Positions 31,832 through 41,555 of a stretch of DNA of 44,381 bases are shown here, one piece after another (position 1 is the first letter of the stretch; the number at the start of each line of letters is the position of its first letter). The notes under the pieces are model-generated. The model saw nothing but the letters and a program-made list of their open reading frames with translations, did no database searches and was not told the origin of the DNA. The position numbers and the translations under genes were made by a program. Source of the stretch: Nevskia sp. (GTDB lineage Bacteria; Pseudomonadota; Gammaproteobacteria; Nevskiales; Nevskiaceae); contig JALNYU010000030.1 of assembly GCA_023229645.1 (NCBI GenBank), positions 1 to 44,381 of the forward strand. Reading direction: 5' to 3'.

Positions 31832-33502
31832 ATGCTGAAACGGCGTTCGATTTTGCTATTCGCGGCTGCGCTTGCCGCCGGTCATGCTGGCGCGCAAACG
31901 CTACCTGCAGCCGACGCGACAGTCATCGAAGCGGCGCGACCGCTGCTGCCGTCGATTACGGTACAGGTTGCGCCAACGCCGCCGGACGAAAACGAGTTCC
32001 CGCATCTGCCCGTGCTATTGCCGGCTGTAGATTTCTGGACCCATGTGTTTTCTGACTGGTCCGAATACCAGAGCGCGATTCACCAGATTGACGATCTCAG
32101 CAAGGTTTATACGGTGCTCGATTTCCGCGCCGACGCCGCTGTGTTATCGCCCGGCGCGTTGGCGGCGCTGCGCAGCCGTGAAGAGCATCGTGCGTACGAA
32201 ACGCTGGACGCCACGTTAAACGAGCTGCAGGCCATGCAGGACAAGGGTGTGATTGAGTCTGATCGGCTGACGCCCGAACAACGCAAAGTCTACGCGTTGT
32301 ATGCCGATAGTGAAGACCCGAAGCGCTTTAAAAATGCCGTCGGTCGTTTCCGCACGCAGCGTGGCCTGCACGAGCGCACCGAGCGCGCGCTGCAAACTGC
32401 CGGTCGCTATCTGCCGGAGATGGAGCGCATCTTCGCCGGCTACGGCTTGCCGACACGGCTGACGCGCTTGCCGCTGGTCGAATCATCGTTCAACGTCGAG
32501 GCGTATTCGAAAGCCGCCGCCGCTGGACTGTGGCAGTTCATCCCCTCGTCCGCGCGCATTTACATGCGCCTGAACGAAGTGGTCGATGATCGCCGCGATC
32601 CCTGGGTTTCCACCGACGCCGCGGCCCGCCATTTGAAAGACGACTACGACGCGCTTGGCAACTGGCCGCTGGCGCTGACGGCGTACAACTACGGCCGCGG
32701 CGGATTGGCGCGCGCGCTGGCAGAGGTAAATGGCGCAACGCTGACCGATGTTATCGAGCGCTATAACGGCAAGCGTTTCGGCTTCGCTTCGAGCAATTTC
32801 TACGCGGAGTTCCTGGCCGCGAGCGATGTTGAACGCAATGCCGAGCACCATTTCACCGGCATTGTCCGCGAGCCGCTGCTGGCGTTCGATACGGTGAATG
32901 TTGAGGACTACGTGCCGTACGAAACGCTGCGCCGCCTCAGTGGTTCGGACGATGAAGAATTCCGGCGCCTGAACCCGGCCTATCGGCCAGAAGTGATTTC
33001 CGGCCGCTTGTACGTGCCGCCGGGGCCGATCCGCGTGCCGCAGGGTGCGGCTGAGCGTTTCCGGCTGGCTTACGCGACGTTATCGCCGGAGCAGCGGTCA
33101 CCGCACCAGCGGCAGTTCTACGTTAGTCATGTTGTTGCCCGCGGCGACTCCATCAGCAAACTGGCGCAGCGGTATGGCGTTAGCAGTCAGCAGATCATTG
33201 CTGCAAATGGCTTGGGCAAAGGTCACGCGGTGCGCGTCGGCCAAACGGTGAAAATCCCGCCGCGGGATACTAATAGCGCGCGAGCGTTAACTGCTGTCGC
33301 GGTAGCGAGTACAACGACTAACACGAAAGTTAAAACAGCGGTTGCTAGCGGCCAGCGCACGCATCGTGTTGCTGCAGGGCAGACGTTGGGGGCGCTGGCG
33401 AAGCGCTATCAGACAACGATCAAATCGCTGCGGGAATTGAACGGCTTCGGCGAGTCCGACGTGTTGCGCGTCGGCAGCACGATTAAGATTCCGAACAGCT
33501 GA
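31832..33502 (+). CDS. mltD: MltD-like membrane-bound lytic murein transglycosylase
   Basis: This enzyme cleaves peptidoglycan glycan strands. The 556-residue product starts with a signal peptide (MLKRRSILLFAAALAAGHAG). The SLT domain has the catalytic Glu in LPLVESSFNVEAYSKAAAAG then LWQFIPSSARIY, and GNWPLALTAYNYGRGG. Two LysM repeats near the C-terminus (VSHVVARGDSISKLAQRYGV and THRVAAGQTLGALAKRYQTT) bind glycan. E. coli MltD is a lipoprotein; here no lipobox Cys is visible, so it may be a soluble periplasmic form. The start at 31832 is chosen because it begins the signal peptide. Confidence 0.93.
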   Translation: MLKRRSILLFAAALAAGHAGAQTLPAADATVIEAARPLLPSITVQVAPTPPDENEFPHLPVLLPAVDFWTHVFSDWSEYQSAIHQIDDLSKVYTVLDFRADAAVLSPGALAALRSREEHRAYETLDATLNELQAMQDKGVIESDRLTPEQRKVYALYADSEDPKRFKNAVGRFRTQRGLHERTERALQTAGRYLPEMERIFAGYGLPTRLTRLPLVESSFNVEAYSKAAAAGLWQFIPSSARIYMRLNEVVDDRRDPWVSTDAAARHLKDDYDALGNWPLALTAYNYGRGGLARALAEVNGATLTDVIERYNGKRFGFASSNFYAEFLAASDVERNAEHHFTGIVREPLLAFDTVNVEDYVPYETLRRLSGSDDEEFRRLNPAYRPEVISGRLYVPPGPIRVPQGAAERFRLAYATLSPEQRSPHQRQFYVSHVVARGDSISKLAQRYGVSSQQIIAANGLGKGHAVRVGQTVKIPPRDTNSARALTAVAVASTTTNTKVKTAVASGQRTHRVAAGQTLGALAKRYQTTIKSLRELNGFGESDVLRVGSTIKIPNS

Positions 33503-33572
33503 ATCGATGCGGGCGGCGGCGGTCATCTGGCCGCCGTGCCAGCCACCACCGACGACGGCGGATTATTCGCTG

Positions 33573-33719
33573 TCAGTAGCGAATTAAACCGCCGGTTCCG
33601 AACAGAGCGACCGCGATCAACCAGATCGCTACGACGAAATTCAACAGCTTCGGCTTGATCAAAATAAGAATGCCGGCGAGCAGCGTAAGCAACGGCATCA
33701 GGTGCAAATGAAGCGTCAT
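33573..33719 (-). CDS. DUF3096 small membrane protein
   Basis: This 48-residue gene begins MTLHLHLMPLLTLLAGILIL and continues with a second hydrophobic segment (LLNFVVAIWLIAVALF). AAGGAG lies seven bases upstream of the ATG, a strong ribosome binding site. It matches the DUF3096 family of two-span small membrane proteins of unknown function. It follows the acvB stop by 18 bases and is probably read with mprF-acvB. Confidence 0.85.
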   Translation of the reverse strand: MTLHLHLMPLLTLLAGILILIKPKLLNFVVAIWLIAVALFGTGGLIRY

Positions 33720-33737
33720 AGAGGTTCTCCTTGGGGA

Positions 33738-35213
33738 TTAACGGGACGCTGGCAGCGGTGGGATGCTGGCAATGATTTCCTGAGCCACGCGATCATAATC
33801 GCCGCCGAAGTGATGCCCACCTTTCAGTTTAACGATCCGGAATTGCTGCGGGTCTAATTTCGGGCATAGCGCTTCGCCGTCGTCCTGACCGTAGATGCAG
33901 AGCACCGGCATGGCCCCAACGATGTTATGAACGCGTGCGACTTCCGGCAGCGTCGGGAGGCCTTCGTCGGTATTGCCGACCCAGTTGCTCAGATGAAACT
34001 CAAATAGCGCGTTATCCGATAAACCCATAACCGCCGACAGCGCGATCTGAGCCCGGGTGGTGGCCGGCAAGCGATTAAGCGCAAACGGCAGCACATCGGC
34101 GCCTTGCGAGTAGCCGATTAACAGTGCCTGGGATTTCTTCAGCGTTGCGAGGTAGTAACGGAGAATGCGGTCAACATCCTTCGCCACGCCGTCCGGCGTT
34201 CGCGGCGTCCAGAAATAACGCAGGGAATCGAGCCCGATCACCGTTACCCCTTTCGCCGAGAGCGAGGCTGCGACTTCTTTATCGATGCCAGCCCAGCCGC
34301 CGTCGCCGGATATCAGCAGCGCGAACGTATCGGCCGGCGGCACGCCGGGTTTCGCCGCGACGACGATGATCGGCAGCCCCGTGAGCGAGGTCGGTGGCGG
34401 CGGCACGGTGCGCGCCGCAGGCGTCGCGGTGAGTTTGGCGAACGCGGTTTGCAGCGGCACCGTAACCGGCGCACCTTTGCTGAGTTCAATCCGGCCGACG
34501 CCGGGAACTTTGGCCAGGAATGGGCTGCTATCGCCGGCCGGGCAAGCTGGCGCGTCCGCGCGCTGTAGTGCCAGCCAGGGATTGGGTAATTTTTTCGCCG
34601 GGAGGAAATCGACCCCGCTGTTGTTTGCACGCGGCGTGAATTCAATGCCGCTGCCAGCGCACAACGGTTTGCGCTGTTTTAGGCTGCTACAGAAATCAAG
34701 ACTCAGCACGCCAGTAAACGTATCCGGTGGGGCTTGGATCATGCTGGCGTACGCCAGCGTTGCACCGGCACCTTCGCCGACCAGCACCGGCGGTAGGTAG
34801 GTTGGCAATTTGTAGTAGGCCTGCACGAAATGGCCGAGATTTTCCAAATCGCCGTCGGGATAAACACAGTCGCCGTCGTCTTTCTCCATCGCTGCGATCA
34901 TCTGCGCGGTATCGATGCCGACGACCAACGCGCCTTTGGCGACCAGCGCCTGCGCCTCTAACGTCGCTGTTGTGTTCCAACCGACGGCATCAGACAAAAA
35001 CAGCGCGAAGGATTGCGGCGTGCCCTTGGGGTGGAAGACGATCAGCGATTCGAAGCGGCCGTGGCTGAGCTTTTCAGCGTTTTTGGGCAGCGCAGCGGTA
35101 GTTGGCGCAGCCGCTTTCGCGTGCTTCGGCGCGTGATGGGTTTGGGCTTGTGCTAAGCCTGCGGCGCATAACGAAAGTGCCGCAACGACGAAAAGTGTTT
35201 TCAGTTTCATCAT
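33738..35213 (-). CDS. acvB: AcvB/VirJ-family periplasmic protein (lysyl-phosphatidylglycerol hydrolase-like)
   Basis: The 491-residue product has a signal peptide (MMKLKTLFVVAALSLCAAGL, cleavage after AQA) and two serine-hydrolase-like halves. The C-terminal VirJ domain reads FALLISGDGGWAGIDKEVAA, LDSLRYFWTPRTP, the nucleophile motif LIGYSQGADVLPFALNRLP and a late KGGHHFGGDY with a candidate catalytic His. Agrobacterium AcvB is a periplasmic hydrolase of lysyl-phosphatidylglycerol and is encoded beside the synthase. Here the gene overlaps the mprF stop by four bases, giving a synthase-hydrolase pair that can tune the lipid level. Confidence 0.9.
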   Translation of the reverse strand: MMKLKTLFVVAALSLCAAGLAQAQTHHAPKHAKAAAPTTAALPKNAEKLSHGRFESLIVFHPKGTPQSFALFLSDAVGWNTTATLEAQALVAKGALVVGIDTAQMIAAMEKDDGDCVYPDGDLENLGHFVQAYYKLPTYLPPVLVGEGAGATLAYASMIQAPPDTFTGVLSLDFCSSLKQRKPLCAGSGIEFTPRANNSGVDFLPAKKLPNPWLALQRADAPACPAGDSSPFLAKVPGVGRIELSKGAPVTVPLQTAFAKLTATPAARTVPPPPTSLTGLPIIVVAAKPGVPPADTFALLISGDGGWAGIDKEVAASLSAKGVTVIGLDSLRYFWTPRTPDGVAKDVDRILRYYLATLKKSQALLIGYSQGADVLPFALNRLPATTRAQIALSAVMGLSDNALFEFHLSNWVGNTDEGLPTLPEVARVHNIVGAMPVLCIYGQDDGEALCPKLDPQQFRIVKLKGGHHFGGDYDRVAQEIIASIPPLPASR

Positions 35214-37771
35214 TTATGAACAACTTCTTTAACCCCGCCAGCGATCAGCGCTGCGGCGTCGAGGATGACTCGGGGCAGCGTCAGGCCGCCGGGTGAGGCG
35301 AGATAGCGCGGGCGCCATTCCGGTGCGAATTTTTCTTTGTAGCGGCGCAAGCCTTCGAAGTTATAAAAAGACTTGCCGTAATGGTGCAGTAGCCGCCCAA
35401 GCTTGTGCCAAAACGGCGCCAGCGGGTGTTTTTCCAGCCCCGATAACGGCGCCATGCCGAGATTGAACCAGCGGTAGCCTTCCTGTTTACCCCACAACAT
35501 CAATTCGATAAACAGATAATCCATAACGCCTTTCGGCGCGTGCGCGGTGTAGCGCATGAGGTCGATCGAAAGTTCGTCCCGTGTGCGTGACAACCAGAGG
35601 TTCGCAAACGCGACGATCTTGCCATCGCGCAGCACGCAAGCGCAGGAAAAGCGGCGCAGATAGTCAGCATCAAAACGGCCGACAGAGAAGCCTTTCTCGG
35701 CGACTGATTTGCCACGCAACCATTCATCCGAAATCGCCCGCAGTTCCGGTAGCTTGGCTTCGACCTCGCCCGGCGTGAGGAGCACAAAGCTGACGCCGTC
35801 GCGCTGCGCGCGGCGGTATTCGTTACGCAGATCGCGCCGCTTCGGGCCTTCAAGCGAGAAATCGCTGAGCCGCACGCGGGCCTCTTCGCCGAGTTTGGCC
35901 AAGGCGAGGCCGAGGTCGAGATACAGCGGCAGATGGGTGGCTGTGACTTGATAGAACACCGGCCAACGCGCGCTGCGGTCGCAGAGTTCGCGGAACGACC
36001 ACGCCAGTTCTTCGAACCGGGCCGGATTGCCGGCTGGGTCGCCGAGTGCGATCAGGCTGCGGCCTGAGCTTTGATACATGATGAAAGCGTCGCCCGCTTT
36101 GTGAAATAGCAGCTGTTTGTCGCCGAGCAAGGCGAGGTTGGTCAGCGTATCCGGCGATTTCACCGTGATTGCGGCAGCGCGATCCAACTCGGCGGCATCA
36201 GGCAGCGGCGGCTCTGGCCGGCTCGGGCTGAGCAGCAAGCGCAACATATAGCCGGCGGCGAGCAGCAGCGTTAGCACGCCAGCGCGCATGACGCGTGGGG
36301 CATCATCGTCAAACGCGAACTGCCACCACATCTCACGGCTGAATTGAATATCGCCATTGGCGAGGATTGAGACCCAGATCGCGCTGCCAACGGCGAGCAC
36401 GATGCCGATGATCCAGGCTTTTGAGTAGCGCAGATCCAGCAGCGGCGCGCGCCGGTAAAACCGTTCGTGTGAAAGCAGTAGGACAAACAGGACAACGGAG
36501 AGCAGCGACGCTTCTTCGTAATCGAACCCTTTTAACAGCGAAGCGACGATGCCTGCGACCAACAAAATCAGCGTCAGCCACCACGCGCCATCCAGCCGCT
36601 GGTAGAGGCCGCGCGCGAGAATCAGTAGCGCAAAGCCGACGGCGCTGCCGACTAAATGCGAGGCCTCGAGCACGCCCAGCGGAAGAATATCGGCCAACCA
36701 CGCCAGCCGACTGCCGACCGCGGGCGTAGCACCGGAGATCAGCAAAATAGCGCCGGCGACAAAGACCGCAGCTGACAAAACCTGCGGCGCAAATGCCTCG
36801 ACCGAATCTTGTACGGCGGCGCTGGCACGCTGCAGATAGCGGCGCTGTGTTAGTGCCGCGCGGGTGCCGAGCACGCCTAACGCCAGCATCAGCGGCAACA
36901 GGTAATAGACCGCGCGATAGAGCACCGCCGAGCCGAGCACCGCTTCAAGCGGCAGCGTCGGCAGCAATAGCACCATCACGCTTTCAAACACGCCGAGGCC
37001 GCCGGGCACGTTACTCAGCGTTCCGGCGTAGATCGCCAACACGTAGACGCCGATGAAGCTGAGGTAATCAATCGCGGCGTTGTCTGGCAAGAGCGCGTAG
37101 TAGGTGGCGGCAGCGAGGCTGACATCGGCGCTGGAGACCGCAATTTGCGCGAGCGCAATCCCCAACGTTGGTAGCTTAATGCTGCGTTTGCCGATACGCA
37201 GCGGCGTTTTACGGATGCCGGTCAGTAGGGCGTAGCCGGCGATTAGGGCAAGGACGATCACCCCCAGACCGCGAATTTGCCAAGGCTGCAAATGCAGGAC
37301 ACGGGCGGCAGCGTCGGTTTTCAGCAGCAGTGAAAACCCGAGCATCGTGCCGACACCGAACACGAACGTGAATGAAACCAGCGCAACTGCGCCGGCCAAC
37401 TGCCAAGCCGGAATCCCAGCTGCGCTGTAATCGCGATAGCGGATGGAGCCGCCGGAGATCGAGGAAAAGCCAACGCTATGCCCGATTCCGAACGCGACAA
37501 ACGAGGTCAGCGCGACGCGCGGCCAGGGCAGCGGGTGGCCGACGCTACGCAGCGCTAAATAATCGTAGAGCGACAGCATCGTGTAGCTGCCGGCGGTAAA
37601 CAACAACGCGGCAGCGATACTGAGTGGTGAAATTTCTTGCAGGTGCGCACGAAACTGCGCCAGGTCGAATTCGGCCAAGCTGCGGTGTAGCACCCACAGC
37701 GCCAGGCCGAACACCAAAATGGTGATCGCGGCAAAAGCCCACGGCTTGTAATCGCGGTGCAAAGCGTTCAT
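35210..37771 (-). CDS. mprF: MprF, phosphatidylglycerol lysyltransferase/flippase
   Basis: MprF transfers an amino acid, usually lysine, from aminoacyl-tRNA to phosphatidylglycerol and flips the product. The 853-residue length is normal. The N-terminal ~520 residues have 12 or more membrane spans with family stretches FGIGHSVGFSSISGGSIRYR and SNVPGGLGVFESVMVLLLP. The C-terminal DUF2156 synthase domain includes SSGRSLIALGDPAGNPARF, GFSVGRFDADYLRRF and YRWFNLGMAPLSGLEKH. It is first in the mprF-acvB-DUF3096 operon. The lipid confers resistance to cationic peptides and acid in known systems. Specificity for Lys over Ala cannot be read from the sequence. Confidence 0.95.
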   Translation of the reverse strand: MNALHRDYKPWAFAAITILVFGLALWVLHRSLAEFDLAQFRAHLQEISPLSIAAALLFTAGSYTMLSLYDYLALRSVGHPLPWPRVALTSFVAFGIGHSVGFSSISGGSIRYRDYSAAGIPAWQLAGAVALVSFTFVFGVGTMLGFSLLLKTDAAARVLHLQPWQIRGLGVIVLALIAGYALLTGIRKTPLRIGKRSIKLPTLGIALAQIAVSSADVSLAAATYYALLPDNAAIDYLSFIGVYVLAIYAGTLSNVPGGLGVFESVMVLLLPTLPLEAVLGSAVLYRAVYYLLPLMLALGVLGTRAALTQRRYLQRASAAVQDSVEAFAPQVLSAAVFVAGAILLISGATPAVGSRLAWLADILPLGVLEASHLVGSAVGFALLILARGLYQRLDGAWWLTLILLVAGIVASLLKGFDYEEASLLSVVLFVLLLSHERFYRRAPLLDLRYSKAWIIGIVLAVGSAIWVSILANGDIQFSREMWWQFAFDDDAPRVMRAGVLTLLLAAGYMLRLLLSPSRPEPPLPDAAELDRAAAITVKSPDTLTNLALLGDKQLLFHKAGDAFIMYQSSGRSLIALGDPAGNPARFEELAWSFRELCDRSARWPVFYQVTATHLPLYLDLGLALAKLGEEARVRLSDFSLEGPKRRDLRNEYRRAQRDGVSFVLLTPGEVEAKLPELRAISDEWLRGKSVAEKGFSVGRFDADYLRRFSCACVLRDGKIVAFANLWLSRTRDELSIDLMRYTAHAPKGVMDYLFIELMLWGKQEGYRWFNLGMAPLSGLEKHPLAPFWHKLGRLLHHYGKSFYNFEGLRRYKEKFAPEWRPRYLASPGGLTLPRVILDAAALIAGGVKEVVHK

Positions 37772-37919
37772 TGCGCAAAAAGGGAGTTCCGGCAGATTCT
37801 ACAGGTCCAGCCCTTGCATTGCCTTTACAGCACGAACGTAACGAGGCGCGCGCCGCGCCGCCCTCGGCCGGGGCGAGGATCAAGCTGGCATACTGAATTA
37901 TCCTAATTTTGCTTTGAGC

Positions 37920-39410
37920 ATGTCCAAGAAACTCATCGCCAGCCGTATTCGTGACCTGGATCAAACGAGCAGCTACGACGAGTGGCGCGAGATTGTCCGT
38001 GATCTCGATCGCCTAGAAGACGCTGAAGCCTGGAAACAGGATGAAACCAGCGATGACTACGACTATTTGCTGATCAAAGAGCGCCTCGCCGAAATGCGCG
38101 AACTCCGCCACGAAGGCGAGGTGCGGCGGCTGGTGTTCTGCCTTACCGAGAGCTTGCACGGCAATCTCGGCAACTTAACGGCTGCCGTTCTGCATTCGTA
38201 CTGCCGGTTTGGTACTAAGCGGTTGATCGAGGAGTACGTTGAGGAAGCGGTTCGCTGCCTCGACTACGTTTGCGTCGGCGATTTCCCCGATTTCTCGACC
38301 GAAGAAAAAATTCTGTTCTTCAAACGCACCGGCACTAGCTACGGCCGCGCCGCTTTGTTGCTGTCCGGTGGTGCGACATTGGGCATGTTTCACCTTGGCG
38401 TGATCAAAGCGCTTTGGGAGCAAGGCGTGTTGCCGCGCGTGTTGTCGGGCTCGTCGGCTGGCGCAATCATCGCCGGGATCGTCGGCGGCCGCACAGACGA
38501 GGAGCTACCACCGATTTTCGATCCTGAAAATCTTGATCTTCAAGCTTTTCAAATGGTTGGCTTGCGGCAGGTGCTGAATGGCGCAGCGCTGATGGACCCG
38601 ACTCAGCTGCGCGAATGTTTAGAGCGCAATATTCGAGCGGGGAGCTTTGTCCAGCATTTTGAGCGCACCCACCGAATTTTAGGCATCACCGTTTCTCCGG
38701 TCGGTACACATCAGTCGTCTCGGCTGCTGAACTATCTGACGGCGCCGAACGTGACGCTACGCAGCGCCGTACTGGCTTCGTGTGCCGTGCCCGGCGTGTT
38801 CCCGCCCGCAACGCTGGAAGCGCTCGAATACTCTGGCGAAGCTGTTCCTTATATGCGGAGCAAGCGCTGGGTTGATGGCAGCATCGCCAACGACCTGCCG
38901 ATGCTGCGTTTAGCGCGGCTGCATAACGTCAACTTATTTATCGTTAGTCAGACCAACCCCCATGTCGTGCCATTTATGCGGGACGACATTTCCGGCAAGC
39001 GCAGCCTGCGCGGCATGGCGCAGCAAATCGCGGCGGCTGCTAGCCGGGATGTGTTGCGCGTAACGCGAAATTACGTTGGTTCAGCGGCGCCTGGGCGCAT
39101 CGTTGATCTGCTGAACGACGTGCTGAGTCAGCGCTACAGCGGTGATATCAGCATTTTTCCCAAGCAACCGCCGCGTCAGCTGATGCGTCTGTTCAGTAAT
39201 CCGACGCCGGACGCAATACGCGGTTTTATTCGCGACGGCGAGCGCGCAACGTGGCCCAAGCTCGAGCGTGTCCGTTTGCAGACGCGCATTTCGCGTGCCT
39301 TCGAGGATTGTTTGTATTGGCTAAAAGAGCACAGCTTGCGTCGGCCGTTGACTGAACTCGAGCGACGCCAGCGCGTGACCCCGCTGAAAAACCGCGCAAA
39401 TCGCGCGTAG
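37920..39410 (+). CDS. Patatin-like phospholipase with DUF3336 domain
   Basis: The 496-residue product has an N-terminal DUF3336 region (SSYDEWREIVRDLDRLEDAE then WKQDETSDDYDYLLIKERL). The patatin core follows, with oxyanion loop LLLSGGATLGMFHLGV, nucleophile Ser in LSGSSAGAIIAGIVGG and catalytic Asp in WVDGSIANDLPML. This architecture is that of eukaryotic SDP1/Tgl-type lipases, and bacterial versions are less studied. No signal peptide is seen, so it probably acts on intracellular lipid. The ATG at 37920 has no clear ribosome binding site; an in-frame TTG lies six bases upstream. Confidence 0.9.
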   Translation: MSKKLIASRIRDLDQTSSYDEWREIVRDLDRLEDAEAWKQDETSDDYDYLLIKERLAEMRELRHEGEVRRLVFCLTESLHGNLGNLTAAVLHSYCRFGTKRLIEEYVEEAVRCLDYVCVGDFPDFSTEEKILFFKRTGTSYGRAALLLSGGATLGMFHLGVIKALWEQGVLPRVLSGSSAGAIIAGIVGGRTDEELPPIFDPENLDLQAFQMVGLRQVLNGAALMDPTQLRECLERNIRAGSFVQHFERTHRILGITVSPVGTHQSSRLLNYLTAPNVTLRSAVLASCAVPGVFPPATLEALEYSGEAVPYMRSKRWVDGSIANDLPMLRLARLHNVNLFIVSQTNPHVVPFMRDDISGKRSLRGMAQQIAAAASRDVLRVTRNYVGSAAPGRIVDLLNDVLSQRYSGDISIFPKQPPRQLMRLFSNPTPDAIRGFIRDGERATWPKLERVRLQTRISRAFEDCLYWLKEHSLRRPLTELERRQRVTPLKNRANRA

Positions 39411-39939
39411 CGCTTCGATTCAAACGGCTGCAGTGCGTGACAAAGATTCGCAGCACACGGCAACTGATCGGGCGTTGACATGCAAAAAATTAATCATGCA
39501 GCGGCAAGCACATTAAAAATAGTGATTACGCACGCTGCGCTGTAATACGGCTGGCATCTGCGGCGGCGAAGATTTGACAGCGGACCCGGTTCGCGGCGGT
39601 CTGGCAGTGGGAATAAGAAGTGCATCACCCCCTGTGCCGTAAGTCGAAGTTTTGAAAGCAATCAGCCGAGATTAGGCTTTTGTTATGGGTCTTGGGCCGT
39701 TACCCGATGTTTGCCTTAAAACTACGAATTTAGAAAATTCAACCCAGCATTTTCGGTGTGGATGTCGTTATCAGGCGTACTGATTTGCTAACCAGCGCAA
39801 GACCTTTTTTCTGAGGCTATTAACCGCTGGTCGGGAAATTCGCATTATTTTGAAATAAATTCAGTCTACGCTGACTCGCGATCCGGCACTCTGAAGTAAG
39901 CTGGGCGGACCGTCATATATTTAGGATTGGGAACTCGAA
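39411..39939. other. Intergenic region, no gene seen
   Basis: About 530 bases, AT-richer than the flanks, contain no supportable coding frame or RNA gene. The only structured element is a 14-base palindrome at 39845-39858 near the tetR gene. Confidence 0.5.
39845..39858. promoter_or_regulatory. Candidate TetR operator
   Basis: TTATTTTGAAATAA is a perfect palindrome (two-base centre) 82 bases upstream of the tetR-family start. Such sites often serve autoregulation of TetR proteins. The base composition makes chance occurrence possible. Confidence 0.35.
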
Positions 39940-40548
39940 ATGCTTAAAGAACTCGTGCCAGTCACCGCGCGCGGCGAAGCAACTCGTCGGAAATTGCTTG
40001 CTGCGGCTGAAATCGAAATCGGTGAGAAAGGCTTTCATGCCGCTTCCGTTAGTTCGATTACGTTGCGTGCCGACGTTGGTCAGGGAACGTTTTATCTTTA
40101 TTTCCGGAGCAAGGAAGAAATCTTCATCACCCTCGTGCGTGATATCGGAAATTCTTTGCGCGAAAATTTGATGCGTTCCGCCGGTACTGACATCGCGACG
40201 GACGACGGCGATCAATTTTGCCTGCATGCGTTTTTCCAGTTCGCGCAACAGCATCCGGGCCTCTATCGTATCGTTCAAGAGGCGCAGTTTGTCGACGAGC
40301 CGACCTACCGCGACTATTACGAGCGCTTGGCGCAGTGCTACGCAGAAAATCTGAATGCGGCGCAGCAGCGCGGCGAACTGCGTGCCGGCGATGCTGAAGC
40401 ACGCGCTTGGGCCATCATGGGCATCGCCCACTTTGTCGGAATGCGTTGGTGCCTGTGGCAGCACGTTGTACCGAATCAAGCTTTGGTTGATGAAGTAATT
40501 GGCCTGATTACACGCGGTATCGGCCACGCGCTCGAAACGGCGGCGTAA
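39940..40548 (+). CDS. TetR-family transcriptional regulator
   Basis: The 202-residue product has a TetR HTH at residues ~12-60: GEATRRKLLAAAEIEIGEKG, FHAASVSSITLRADVGQGT, FYLYFRSKEEIF. The C-terminal ligand-binding domain (FAQQHPGLYRIVQEAQFVDE, FVGMRWCLWQHV) is of the type often linked to acyl-CoA or lipid metabolism. GGGA lies upstream of the ATG and a terminator follows. The patatin phospholipase is upstream and an SDR gene downstream; targets are unknown. Confidence 0.9.
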   Translation: MLKELVPVTARGEATRRKLLAAAEIEIGEKGFHAASVSSITLRADVGQGTFYLYFRSKEEIFITLVRDIGNSLRENLMRSAGTDIATDDGDQFCLHAFFQFAQQHPGLYRIVQEAQFVDEPTYRDYYERLAQCYAENLNAAQQRGELRAGDAEARAWAIMGIAHFVGMRWCLWQHVVPNQALVDEVIGLITRGIGHALETAA

Positions 40549-40601
40549 GTACTGCGCCATTGCTGCGCCGGTTTTACGGCCAGCAGCATAAAGAAAGTGA
40601 T

Positions 40602-40633
40602 ACAGCGCGGAACAGGACGGTCGCGCTGTTTTT
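40602..40633 (+). terminator. Intrinsic terminator after the TetR gene
   Basis: ACAGCGCG (40602-40609) and CGCGCTGT (40622-40629) form a perfect 8-bp stem followed by TTTTT. It lies 54 bases past the tetR stop. Confidence 0.85.
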
Positions 40634-40794
40634 GCTGGGCAGCTCGGTTGCCGTATTAGTTTGATTCCCTCGCGTTTAACGATAATCTGGGTTTATTCCC
40701 CCGCGGTTGTAGCCCCGCGTTTTTCGCGGCGCTGGTATCTAAGCCAGAATGCGCGGAAAATCCTTAAGTTCTCGTTTCGATATTCAACTGCATC

Positions 40795-41541
40795 ATGATC
40801 GTTTTCGTTACTGGCGCTAGTGCCGGGTTTGGTGCGGCTATCGCGCGACGTTTTATCGCTGAAGGCCATAAGGTCATCGCAACAGCGCGCCGCCGCGAGC
40901 GTTTAGCGGCGTTGCAAGCCGAACTTGGGCCGCGTCTGTTGCCGGTTGAACTCGACGTTCGGGATCGGGCTGCCGTTGAGGCCGCCTTTGCAAATCTACC
41001 GCCGGATTTCGCCGAGATCGATATCCTTGTTAATAACGCTGGGCTTGCGCTGGGGCTGGATCTTGCGCCCACTGCCTCGCTCGACGACTGGGATACGATG
41101 GTCGATACCAACGTTAAAGGTCTGATGTATTGCACGCGCGCAGCGCTGCCGGGCATGGTTGCGCGCGGTCGTGGGCACATCATCAACCTCGGTTCAGTTG
41201 CGGGCGAATGGCCTTATCCGGGGGGCAACACGTATGGGGCAACGAAGGCGTTTGTTCGGCAGTTCACGTTGAATTTGCGTGCCGACCTACTCGGCACCGG
41301 CGTCCGTGCCACCGACATTGAGCCCGGCCTTTGCGGGGGCACTGAGTTTTCGACGACGCGCTTTAAAGGCGACCAAACGAAAGCGGAGGCCATTTATACG
41401 AATACGGAGCCGCTAACAGCCGAAGATATTGCTGACGCCGTGTGTTGGGTGGCCAGCCGTCCGGCACGCATCAATATCAACGTGTTGCAGCTCATGCCGC
41501 AGTGCCAGGCATTTGGGCCGTTGGCAATTAAGCGCGCCTGA
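40795..41541 (+). CDS. YdfG-like short-chain dehydrogenase
   Basis: The 248-residue SDR has the NADP-binding TGASAGFGAAIARRF, LDVRDRAAV, NNAGLALGLD, catalytic Ser in LGSVAGEWPYPGGN and Tyr-Lys in YGATKAF. DIEPGLCGGTEFSTTRFKGD and NINVLQLMPQCQAFGPL resemble E. coli YdfG, which reduces malonic semialdehyde and oxidises 3-hydroxy acids such as serine and 3-hydroxypropionate. The ATG has no strong ribosome binding site. The next gene starts 14 bases downstream. Confidence 0.9.
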   Translation: MIVFVTGASAGFGAAIARRFIAEGHKVIATARRRERLAALQAELGPRLLPVELDVRDRAAVEAAFANLPPDFAEIDILVNNAGLALGLDLAPTASLDDWDTMVDTNVKGLMYCTRAALPGMVARGRGHIINLGSVAGEWPYPGGNTYGATKAFVRQFTLNLRADLLGTGVRATDIEPGLCGGTEFSTTRFKGDQTKAEAIYTNTEPLTAEDIADAVCWVASRPARININVLQLMPQCQAFGPLAIKRA

Positions 41542-41555
41542 GACGGACACAAACG

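Noticed and set aside
33503..33540. Terminator after mltD
   Set aside because: The GGCGGC/GCCGCC hairpin has no T-tract; support is too weak to list as a feature.
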